NCBI RefSeq assembly: GCF_008933955.1
Contig: NZ_WBXO01000008.1
Coordinates: forward strand, 1 to 64,000
DNA length: 64,000 nucleotides
Direction of reading: 5' to 3'
Source: Heliorestis acidaminivorans
GTDB taxonomy: Bacteria > Bacillota > Desulfitobacteriia > Heliobacteriales > Heliobacteriaceae
Below are positions 23,210-31,223 of this stretch, in pieces. Within the stretch, counting starts at the first letter, position 1; each line of letters starts with the position of its first letter. Under the pieces are notes generated by a model. That model was not told the DNA's origin, searched no databases, and saw only the letters and a list, made by a program, of their open reading frames with translations. The position numbers were made by a program, and so were the translations under genes.

Positions 23210-24637
23210 CTATAGCCCTCCTATCTCATAGTAGATAACGTCACCTTCTCTTTGGAGTGCATAATAGCGAATGTAGAGGTCTTCGTTCACAATATAAGTA
23301 ACACTGTGTAAGGCTTCTATATCTAGTGGTAAACGCAATTTTTGAAGAATTATTTCTTTTTCTTCATCGATAAAGTACTCGAAGGATGACTCTTGTTCTT
23401 CATAGTGCTCCGCTAGTTTTTCCATAGACATTCCTATAGGAGTATCGAGGAAATTCTTTTCACCGAGAAGAATAATTTTGTGAACTTTTGGCGGGTCATC
23501 TACAGGGTTTTCCACTGATATGAAGAGGTCTAAATCTGGGTAGTCCATCAAATAATGATGCTCAAAGAAGTGTACAGCATTTTCTGCTCCAAAATCTTCT
23601 CGAAGCACTTGAAGAGGCACATCCACATACCGGAAGTAATCAATTGTTCCCTGATGGAAATATCCTTGAAACAAAAGTTGCCCTTTCCAGTTATACAGAT
23701 TTCCTTCTCCGTGATAGCGCCCTTCTCTGAATTCTCCTTCATAGACAAGACGCTCTCGCTCAGGATCATAGACCTTACCTGTCCCATGATAGAGGCCTTT
23801 GTGAAAATGCCCTTCATAAACAACTTTATTTTTATCTAAATCATACTTTCTACCGAAACCATCGTATAAGCCATCAATAAAGAAGCCTTGATAAAAGAGC
23901 TTTCCATTAGGGCTGTATTCCTTACCCTCTCCATGGAGCTTACCTGCACCAAAAGTACCTTTCTTCCATACCTTTCCGTTAATATAGTACTTTTCTCCTT
24001 CGCCATGAAAAAGGCCGTCACGGAACTGACCTTCATAGAGTAAGTAACCTCTATTGAACAACTGACCTTCGCCATTATACATATTGGAATCAAAATTACC
24101 TTTATAGATCAGAGTGCCATCTTCTGCATAACGCTCTCCATATCCGTTATAGAGTTCTTGTAAAAACTGACCTTGATATACTACATATCCATCAGGATGA
24201 TAGAGCGTCCCTTCACCACTTATGCGACCTTCTTCTAATTGTCCTATGTAAAGCACTTTATTATCGGAATGAAGTAGTTTTGCTTTGCCCGTGAAAGTAG
24301 CATACTGGTGCTGATCATAGTTAACAACAAATTCAGGCGTCCAAAAACGTCCTTCTGCCCAAGGATAGATAAAACGGTTGAAGACAAAGAGAAGGATGAG
24401 TCCAAAGATGATGACTGCCAACAGTAATTTTTTGGCAATGTAAGTCTGCCCTACTTTCAAATAATCAGTTTTTGATTGTGGTAGCATGATAAAGATGCCC
24501 TTGATTTTTGAAAGGACAGACCGAAGCAGTTTACTAACCATTTTATTTACGTTGGTTAGGCTTTTGAACTTACTACGCAGTTTACTAGTCCATTGTTTTA
24601 TAAAACTGCCAATACCTTTTTCAAATAACCGTAGCAT
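23210..24637 (-). CDS. MORN-repeat membrane protein
   Basis: A 475-aa protein. A basic N-terminus (R/K-rich, residues 1-65) is followed by one membrane segment (about 68-90, LLLAVIIFGLILLFVFNRF), then about nine MORN repeats (residues 105-320) of the form YxGxFxxGxxHGxGxxY, e.g. YEGQFRDGLFHGEGEKYY and YEGEFREGRYHGEGNLY, then a 150-residue C-terminal domain of mixed strands (ENAVHFFEHHYLMDYPD). MORN repeats bind proteins or phospholipids and often organise membrane complexes. It sits between the degenerate cyclase and the TolC-like gene, with spacings of 13 and 0 bases. Confidence 0.85.
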   Translation of the reverse strand: MLRLFEKGIGSFIKQWTSKLRSKFKSLTNVNKMVSKLLRSVLSKIKGIFIMLPQSKTDYLKVGQTYIAKKLLLAVIIFGLILLFVFNRFIYPWAEGRFWTPEFVVNYDQHQYATFTGKAKLLHSDNKVLYIGQLEEGRISGEGTLYHPDGYVVYQGQFLQELYNGYGERYAEDGTLIYKGNFDSNMYNGEGQLFNRGYLLYEGQFRDGLFHGEGEKYYINGKVWKKGTFGAGKLHGEGKEYSPNGKLFYQGFFIDGLYDGFGRKYDLDKNKVVYEGHFHKGLYHGTGKVYDPERERLVYEGEFREGRYHGEGNLYNWKGQLLFQGYFHQGTIDYFRYVDVPLQVLREDFGAENAVHFFEHHYLMDYPDLDLFISVENPVDDPPKVHKIILLGEKNFLDTPIGMSMEKLAEHYEEQESSFEYFIDEEKEIILQKLRLPLDIEALHSVTYIVNEDLYIRYYALQREGDVIYYEIGGL

Positions 24638-24650
24638 CTGTCATCACCTT

Positions 24651-27425
24651 TTAGACGTATTCCAGGACCCCTTCCCAGTCATCAGGCTGTTTTTGCTGGT
24701 TGTTCATTTCACACAAAAACAAGTAGGTTTTGGCCAGTTGGTCATCTCGATCGGCTCGAATTACACGAATTAATTCTTTTCGAGCTTGCACAAATTCTCC
24801 CGCTTGATAGCTAGCAATGCCTTGCTCTAACATTTCTTTGGTTATACGCTTGCTATTCCTGATTTCTTGTGCATAGCCATCCATGAATTCATAGACTTCT
24901 AAAATTTGTGAGTGATTGCGATCTTTCACACGACCTATGTAGCGATAACTGTAGCTATCTCGATTGCTTAATTGCTTCACCGTTGACTGGGTAACTAAAA
25001 GCTGTACCCCTAGCTTATTGCTAATCTTTTCTAGAGCATGGATGTTGTTTAGGCCTTCCGATATTATTGTGGTAGCCATTCGGTTCTCATGTCCCACGAT
25101 GCCAAGTAATAAAGGTCCACTAGTTATGGAAATTCCTATTTCAACTTGTTGTTGATGCTTCTGATTATAGATAGCTATCTCATCCATAATCCTTAATGCA
25201 GATACTAAGGCATCGTCAGCTTGATTGCGGAACAGTGCAATGACGCCTGCTCCTTCAAACCGTTCGACTACTCCGTTGTGATCATTAACTTTCTTGGTAA
25301 TAATTTGAAGCACTTGATTCAGGAAAGCATAGTTTTCTTTGGCATCCATCTGACTGGTGTATTTCTCTACATTGCGTATATTGACAAAAAGAATTGTCAT
25401 CTCTTCCGTTACTTGTTGACCAAGATTAACATCAAGAACGCTTTTCTTGCCTAATAATGCAAAGATTTCTTCGGGCACAAATTTTACATAGGCTTTGTTT
25501 AACTGAGTTATCTCCTGAATATGATCTTGAATTTGATCTGACATTTTATTAAAAGCTTGTCCAATGTCTCTGAACTCGTCTTTAGTTCGTATATCTACTT
25601 TGGTATCCCATTGACCTGCAGCAACTTCAGCTACACTCGTTTCCAGCTCTGTTAAAGCGCGTAAAGAATACTTGAGCATTACTACATAAGCAAGGGCAAG
25701 AGCTACTGTGATTCCCGTAATAAGTAGAATTAATTGCCAAGCTCTTTCTTTAATATTTACATTAATTGCTCCTGCATCAAGTCCATACTCTAAAATACCT
25801 ACAATCTTGCCTTGATCGTCTCTGATAGGTGCTACGGTATATATCCATTCTCCGAGACTGTCTGTGCCAGAGTCTCTACCTGTGCTTCCCTCGTGCAAGG
25901 TATTGTAAAAAACTTTTACAGCATCATTGTTGAAGATATATTCAATGGGTGTATAGCTCTGATAACTATCAGAGATTGCAACATAAATCTGGTTGTCTTC
26001 AACTTTATATGCTTCAAAGTAAATACTATCGTTGTTTACATCGACTTGACGAATAATTTCCCTGTAATCTAGGCCAAAATTCTCTTCTGGCATATTCAGT
26101 GTGGTAAATTTTTGTACATCCATTAACTTAGCTGTTTTTTCAACCATATTGATAAGCTTATCATATTCCCCTTCAATACGTGCATCTTTGGTCTGGTTCA
26201 ATAATACAAAGACAAGAGCTCCCATAACTAAGAGAAAAATAGGAATAAAGAGCATAACTTGCTTTGTTACTAGACTAATTCGACTTCTAAGCTTCTGGAC
26301 TGTAAATACTGTTATAAAGCTGGCCAGAACTAGTACTGCTAACCAGATTCCATAGCTTTGCAGGGCCATCATAAAGCTGATTTTTACATGGCTAACTATT
26401 ACACCAGACTGGTCATCTTTGATGATAGCAAAGGCATTTTGATCAGGATCTTTGATCGTGTGCCCTGCAAGTTGTCCACCATCAAAGATCTGTAGGTTTC
26501 TTAACTCCTTGAGAGATAAGGTCTTTTCTTGATCTATGTAGCGAGTTAACTCATATAAAGGTTCTGCCGTTAATGTATTTGTATTAATCTTTACAAAATA
26601 ACCATTATAGACATCTGTAAAATAGACATGCCCTTGTTCATCAATAGAAAGGTTGTAGGGTATAACCCTTTCAAAGCCTTGATAAGAAGTATTGATATTG
26701 CTGATGCTGTAGTCAGAAGAGATACGATATAAGTTGGCACGCTGATTCAGAAAATAAATGTCTTTTCCAGGAGTAAGCACAATATCGCTCAACATAGCTC
26801 CATCAAGATAAAGCGTTTTTTCTTCTTGGGGCGATCTCTGTTGGCTATTCTTGATAGGGATATGGAGCAATGCGATTTCATTTCTGGTCTGCCGTTCAAA
26901 AACATAGAGACGATCATCTATTACTTGCATCTGAATTAAACGACCGCTTAGAGCAGAAAAGGGATTCTCAAATCTCATGGGTTCTGTATGCTTAACTTCA
27001 TAGACATACTCTTTGGCTTTGCCTTGCCGATCATATACAGCAATCCATTCACGGTCAATGATGCGACTATCTTTATCCACTACAACTGCAGAAATATAGA
27101 TCTTTTCATCATCATCGGCTAATACTTTAGTGTAAAACTGTTGATAGCCACCTACTTGAGAGGGCAGTTTTTTCTTTAGATCTAAATGTCCCTCATTAGA
27201 CACTTTATACAAGTATGTATTCGATCTTTCATAGTCGAGGTAATAGTAGTTCCCATGACGATCTACATAAAAATCTATAACATGATGATTAGTGCGCAAA
27301 TCGGACATGACAAGAGCTTGCGCCCCTGATGTATCAAAAGAAAATTCATCATGATAGGCCCCGTATAGTAGAAGTATGGACAGTATACTGATAACAGTAG
27401 CGACTACAATGCTTTTGCTGTTCAC
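24651..27425 (-). CDS. Membrane sensor with HAMP and degenerate class III cyclase domain
   Basis: A 924-aa protein from GTG 27425. An N-terminal membrane segment (about 6-21) precedes a ~300-residue beta-propeller-like region (YYLDYERSNTYLYKVSNEGH, IYFLNQRANLYRIS, GHVYFTDVYNGYFVKIN). Then come membrane segments near 350-400, a single-Cache-like extracytoplasmic region ending in a further membrane segment (about 560-580), HAMP, and a cyclase homology domain (about 670-850), with a C-terminal TPR-like tail. Both metal-binding aspartates are lost: N682 in LFVNIRN and A726 in FEGAGVIALF. It is therefore probably a non-catalytic nucleotide or protein sensor that regulates the neighbouring eCIS. 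Confidence 0.82.
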   Translation of the reverse strand: MNSKSIVVATVISILSILLLYGAYHDEFSFDTSGAQALVMSDLRTNHHVIDFYVDRHGNYYYLDYERSNTYLYKVSNEGHLDLKKKLPSQVGGYQQFYTKVLADDDEKIYISAVVVDKDSRIIDREWIAVYDRQGKAKEYVYEVKHTEPMRFENPFSALSGRLIQMQVIDDRLYVFERQTRNEIALLHIPIKNSQQRSPQEEKTLYLDGAMLSDIVLTPGKDIYFLNQRANLYRISSDYSISNINTSYQGFERVIPYNLSIDEQGHVYFTDVYNGYFVKINTNTLTAEPLYELTRYIDQEKTLSLKELRNLQIFDGGQLAGHTIKDPDQNAFAIIKDDQSGVIVSHVKISFMMALQSYGIWLAVLVLASFITVFTVQKLRSRISLVTKQVMLFIPIFLLVMGALVFVLLNQTKDARIEGEYDKLINMVEKTAKLMDVQKFTTLNMPEENFGLDYREIIRQVDVNNDSIYFEAYKVEDNQIYVAISDSYQSYTPIEYIFNNDAVKVFYNTLHEGSTGRDSGTDSLGEWIYTVAPIRDDQGKIVGILEYGLDAGAINVNIKERAWQLILLITGITVALALAYVVMLKYSLRALTELETSVAEVAAGQWDTKVDIRTKDEFRDIGQAFNKMSDQIQDHIQEITQLNKAYVKFVPEEIFALLGKKSVLDVNLGQQVTEEMTILFVNIRNVEKYTSQMDAKENYAFLNQVLQIITKKVNDHNGVVERFEGAGVIALFRNQADDALVSALRIMDEIAIYNQKHQQQVEIGISITSGPLLLGIVGHENRMATTIISEGLNNIHALEKISNKLGVQLLVTQSTVKQLSNRDSYSYRYIGRVKDRNHSQILEVYEFMDGYAQEIRNSKRITKEMLEQGIASYQAGEFVQARKELIRVIRADRDDQLAKTYLFLCEMNNQQKQPDDWEGVLEYV

Positions 27426-27449
27426 GATGGATCACCCCATTTGCACTTG

Positions 27450-27478
27450 CTGACATGTTCCTAAACATAAGTTATAAT
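27450..27478 (+). promoter_or_regulatory. Sigma-A promoter of the pseudokinase-like gene with palindrome
   Basis: CTGACA (27450-27455), 17-base spacer, TATAAT (27473-27478). A perfect palindrome ATGTT-CCTA-AACAT (27454-27467) lies in the spacer and could be an operator. Confidence 0.7.
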
Positions 27479-27516
27479 TTTGTTAATATCTTTAAGACGA
27501 AGAGGAGGTCTCTTCT

Positions 27517-28386
27517 ATGTTGTTATATTCGAACCAGCGCGTCTACAGGGTCTATCGAACATTGCGCTCTTTTAAGGACTTGCAAGTGTTATTAGCCTAT
27601 GATGGGGCAACGGGTGATCCAACTAGGGGCAAAGTCTATTTGATAAATGAAATATGTAACCCTAGTTTCATCCGTACCACCATTGAAGAAATGCTATCTT
27701 TACGCCGTCATTCGACTTTTTCTGAGTTTGCTGAAGTTTTCTCGTTAAACTCAAAATTGTATGTAGTCTTTCATTATAACAAGTCCTCTGCACTTCAGGA
27801 CTTTCTGGCGCATCACAAGTTACCCTTTGCCAAGCGTGTCCTCCTAGTACAAAACCTTTTATCTAAACTTTCTGCCTATACGGCTCTTCCCGTTTCAGTT
27901 CAGTTAGCCTCTGTTGATTTTGAAAATATTAATGTTCAAAACGATATGTCTGTTTCCTTCAACTTTGCTATGCATCCTAACCATTTTCATTCAACAACTT
28001 CCCACAACGATGTCTACATAGGTATTGCTAATTTGATTAATGAACTCTTTTCTAAAGAAGTTCATACCAAAGAAGGTCGATCATTGCAGTTGATTATGGA
28101 AAAATGCGAGCGCTCGGTCTACAAGTCCGTTCCAGAAATACTTATCGATGCGCGGCAAATTGACACTTCTTCACGGTGGGACAAGACACGAAAGTGGTTT
28201 GACAAGAAGCGACCCTTGCTACAAAAAGTCAAAACTCTAACTTTTACTGTCGTCTTGGTATTATTGATTTTCGTTGTCTACACACGCTTTATTTCGCGTG
28301 ATGCAGTCCAAACTGTAGGAGAACCACCAGTGATAAATCAGCTGGGAGAAATCCATTTGTTGCAAGAAGAGGGTGCTGGTGACTAA
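27517..28386 (+). CDS. Single-pass membrane protein with pseudokinase-like domain (EssB-like topology)
   Basis: A 289-aa protein with its own promoter and AGAGGAGGTC ribosome site. Residues 1-225 read like a diverged protein kinase fold: an N-lobe of strands (VYRVYRTLRSF, VYLINEIC), a hinge-like VVFHYNKSSALQDFLAHHK, and a C-lobe helix (RVLLVQNLLSKLSAY), but without HRD or DFG catalytic motifs. A membrane helix follows (about 242-261, TFTVVLVLLIFVVYTRFI) and then 28 outside residues. The order cytoplasmic pseudokinase then one membrane helix is that of EssB in type VII secretion. It is the only gene in the eCIS block on the plus strand, convergent with the 598-aa gene (stop codons overlap). 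Confidence 0.6.
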   Translation: MLLYSNQRVYRVYRTLRSFKDLQVLLAYDGATGDPTRGKVYLINEICNPSFIRTTIEEMLSLRRHSTFSEFAEVFSLNSKLYVVFHYNKSSALQDFLAHHKLPFAKRVLLVQNLLSKLSAYTALPVSVQLASVDFENINVQNDMSVSFNFAMHPNHFHSTTSHNDVYIGIANLINELFSKEVHTKEGRSLQLIMEKCERSVYKSVPEILIDARQIDTSSRWDKTRKWFDKKRPLLQKVKTLTFTVVLVLLIFVVYTRFISRDAVQTVGEPPVINQLGEIHLLQEEGAGD

Positions 28387-30179
28387 GCTTTGACTACAAC
28401 GAAAGCAGAAGTTTTCTTTTGTGGGTATTTGACACTCTGGGCTATGACTTCAAAAACACCTTCCGTACTCGGTGCTTCGTATAGACCATTGTAATCAATG
28501 GTACCACCGTTTTCTTCCTTTACTTGCCACCTACACTCTTTGTTGTTCGTTCCTTCTATGGCAGATACAAAATGTACTTTTTCTCTCGGTGCTACTGTTA
28601 TGGTGTCTGGCACTATGGCAATACGAATATGCTTTAGTGCCCATAGACTATCTTCCTTTTGCTCTATTCCTGGATGTTTATAGGCCCACCATCTCACTTT
28701 GAGGGATGGTGTATTTGCCTGTTCCATTAAGTGCAGTCCAATGCGAAAGGTTCCTCTATCTGAATAAGCCTGCGCTCCTAATCGATGCTCTGGAAGCTTA
28801 GTCTTATATTGAATGTTGTTAAAAATCGAATTGTCCCCAAAGACTAGAATCTCTTCACCGTATTCTTCGGCATTTTTTTTCGTTTCTTCAAGAGCAAGAA
28901 CAATCGCTACAGGTCCACTACCGAGACCGTGGGCAATTTCATGTGAAAAAAACCTCTTGTCTTTATTGCGATCAATCCTTATATCGATTTCCTCTGTTCC
29001 AGCGGCAAAGCATTGGTGTAGTTGCTCTTCGTAGGTAGGTCCTGCTGATTCTACCACATTAATTTCTTCCGTTGGGGCTTCTACGGGAAGCTCTTTTTCT
29101 TGTTGCTTTTCTTTTACTGCAGATTCTAACATCAATTGTAACAATTCATTATTAAAGATGTATTGTTGAAAGGGCATTTTTTCTAAAGACTCAATTATAT
29201 AGAGGTCGCCAGACGTAATCAAGTTAAGTTTGGCTAGATAAAGGGCACTAGATCCGGCACCAGAATGAATGTCACTAAAGTCTTGTCTGTAGTACTCTTG
29301 TAGCAGTCTATTCCTTACTGGTTCATCAATAACTTGCACGGTCTGGCGAATATCTGCATCAATAGTAAAAGTCTCTTGTCCAATGGTAATTGCAAAGTTT
29401 TCTTTTGCTATGTAAATCTGATCGATTGTTTTCTTAACTTGTTCTGCGTAGAATAAGTATTTTTTTTGGATTTGCCATTCTTTTTTATTGATTTTTTCTT
29501 GAAAAAAGACTTCTATACTGTTCTGACCTTGTTCATCTTTCAAATGAGCAGACTGTGCAAGGTAGCGCACTTCTACTGGATCGATAGTTCCTCTCTTGGT
29601 GATATAAACTTCAATTTCTAGTGCTTTTCCTTCTTCTACAAAACGTGGTACGACTTGCTCTACAGTCAATAAGTGATTCTGAAAAAGCACGATTTTTTCT
29701 TTTTCTAGTCTATACTTCATCAAGGAATCGGCAGGCAGAGGTTCATCAGTCAAAAAAAGACGGTAAGATTCTGTGATTCTATTGTATTGACGATCATCTA
29801 CTTCTTCCCCAGGAGATGATACAACAGAGTGGACGGGCTCTGTATAGTCCTCATCATATTCCATGCAGAGGTAAATTGGAGCAGAGTCTTTTACCTGATT
29901 AAAACCATCAATCAGCTTCAACCGCTTAATAATAGGCTCCTGTAGAATGATTTCCCTACCGAAGCCATCTAAAGCCATACCTGCTTCTACAGATATGCTT
30001 TGATCATCAACGAGCACTACATCGAGCCCTGCAATTACGCCAGAACCATGAATCATTTTATTGAGAATTCTGCGCTTGTTGTTTCCATAACGTTGCTCCA
30101 TCTCAAAGTCGCGTACCGTAAGCAGTTTGCCATAAAAGTAATGGTTGCGTTCAAAAGGAAAATAAGTTTTGTTTTTCAT
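28383..30179 (-). CDS. eCIS exterior/fibre-type protein with C-terminal Ig-like domain
   Basis: A 598-aa protein. The N-terminal FERNHYFYGKLLTVRDFEME ... MIHGSGVIAGLDVVLV ... VEAGMALDGFGREIIL segment is a recurring eCIS-associated family, found near gpI-type genes. The middle is helical and charged. The final ~75 residues form a Big-type Ig-like domain (VPDTITVAPREKVHF ... GLYEAPSTEGVFEVIAQS), a fold common in fibres and adhesins. It follows gpI immediately (ATG overlaps the gpI stop). Probable role: baseplate periphery, cap or receptor-facing appendage; inferred from position and Ig domain. Confidence 0.65.
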   Translation of the reverse strand: MKNKTYFPFERNHYFYGKLLTVRDFEMEQRYGNNKRRILNKMIHGSGVIAGLDVVLVDDQSISVEAGMALDGFGREIILQEPIIKRLKLIDGFNQVKDSAPIYLCMEYDEDYTEPVHSVVSSPGEEVDDRQYNRITESYRLFLTDEPLPADSLMKYRLEKEKIVLFQNHLLTVEQVVPRFVEEGKALEIEVYITKRGTIDPVEVRYLAQSAHLKDEQGQNSIEVFFQEKINKKEWQIQKKYLFYAEQVKKTIDQIYIAKENFAITIGQETFTIDADIRQTVQVIDEPVRNRLLQEYYRQDFSDIHSGAGSSALYLAKLNLITSGDLYIIESLEKMPFQQYIFNNELLQLMLESAVKEKQQEKELPVEAPTEEINVVESAGPTYEEQLHQCFAAGTEEIDIRIDRNKDKRFFSHEIAHGLGSGPVAIVLALEETKKNAEEYGEEILVFGDNSIFNNIQYKTKLPEHRLGAQAYSDRGTFRIGLHLMEQANTPSLKVRWWAYKHPGIEQKEDSLWALKHIRIAIVPDTITVAPREKVHFVSAIEGTNNKECRWQVKEENGGTIDYNGLYEAPSTEGVFEVIAQSVKYPQKKTSAFVVVKA

Positions 30180-31207
30180 TCGGCGGCCCTCCGTTCTTCA
30201 ATCATGCTTGCAAATGGAATGCTGGCTTTACCATCTAGAACCAAACGACCGCTTCCTGATACTACTGAGTTAATGCCTAAATAAGTGTAGCTGTCTAGGA
30301 AAAAGTATGATTTTAGTACGACTAGGTTCATGATGGCATGGGCTGGTGTAAAGCTTTCAATGATTCGTTTCAATTCTAAGTAATGCTTTGATGTAGGAAC
30401 TGCTTCTTCCTTAACTATAACTGTAAAAGTGTATTCGTTATCGCCGTACAACCGCGAATAAACTTTGGCTTGTTCGCTCCGTTCTTGTCTGGCGATCTGG
30501 TGCTGTTCAACTATCCAAGGCTTTTCACCGGTGTAGATCTCTGTCACTTCTTCTATAGCTCTTCTTGTACCCTTAATTCGATACAAAGAATAAGCTTTCT
30601 CCATAAATAAACGTAGTTTATCGGCAGGCCATAGGTAGTATTCTCGAATATCCAACCAATGGCTAAGCCATTGAAGGTACTCTCTATCAGCTTGCTTCAA
30701 ATCTAGATATTCTCCTCTATCTTGAATCTTTACATCTAGATCCTTCATCAGTGATTGAAAGATACCAAGAAAGCGATGGAGTAAATCGGCCGACTTCTCG
30801 TCTTGCTGATATATTTCTGGAAGCTTCCAAGTCAGCGGCTGCATAGGAAAGTCAATTTGGATATCCTTGATAGAGGGCACTTGGTTTCCATAACTTATGT
30901 ACTCAATGCGTAACCACAAGTAGCGACCTCTAGCTTTATGCAAGAGAAAATCCTTTACGTTGATTATTTCTTCTTGCCACTGCTGTTCCGCTGTAAGCTC
31001 ATTGCTTGCAAAGTACGAGATGATGAGCTTTGTATCTTCAGGCATCGATGCATCAAGCTTACAGCGATGCCATAGCGTATCATTTTCCATGCTGTCAAGG
31101 GCTTCGCTGATAAAAGACTCTTTTTGTATTCCGCTGTAGGCTTTAGTTTGGCTAATGGAGCGGAAATATCGTTCCATTGTCAGGACAAAGGAATTGCCTT
31201 CTTTCAT
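30176..31207 (-). CDS. Baseplate wedge protein, phage tail gpI family
   Basis: A 343-aa protein (ATG 31207 preferred, GAGGAG upstream; TTG 31210 or a longer reading from 31240 are alternatives). The TIGR02242-type phage tail domain is visible: WKLPEIYQQDEKSADLLHRF, LDLKQADREYLQWLSHWL, RIKGTRRAIEEVTEIYTGEKPWIVE and the end-segment ESFTPAHAIMNLVVL. In phage P2 and eCIS, gpI-type proteins bridge the baseplate wedge to fibres. It lies at the end of the baseplate gene block, directly after the second gpJ-type gene. Confidence 0.87.
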   Translation of the reverse strand: MKEGNSFVLTMERYFRSISQTKAYSGIQKESFISEALDSMENDTLWHRCKLDASMPEDTKLIISYFASNELTAEQQWQEEIINVKDFLLHKARGRYLWLRIEYISYGNQVPSIKDIQIDFPMQPLTWKLPEIYQQDEKSADLLHRFLGIFQSLMKDLDVKIQDRGEYLDLKQADREYLQWLSHWLDIREYYLWPADKLRLFMEKAYSLYRIKGTRRAIEEVTEIYTGEKPWIVEQHQIARQERSEQAKVYSRLYGDNEYTFTVIVKEEAVPTSKHYLELKRIIESFTPAHAIMNLVVLKSYFFLDSYTYLGINSVVSGSGRLVLDGKASIPFASMIEERRAAE

Positions 31208-31223
31208 CAAAGCTACACTCTCC

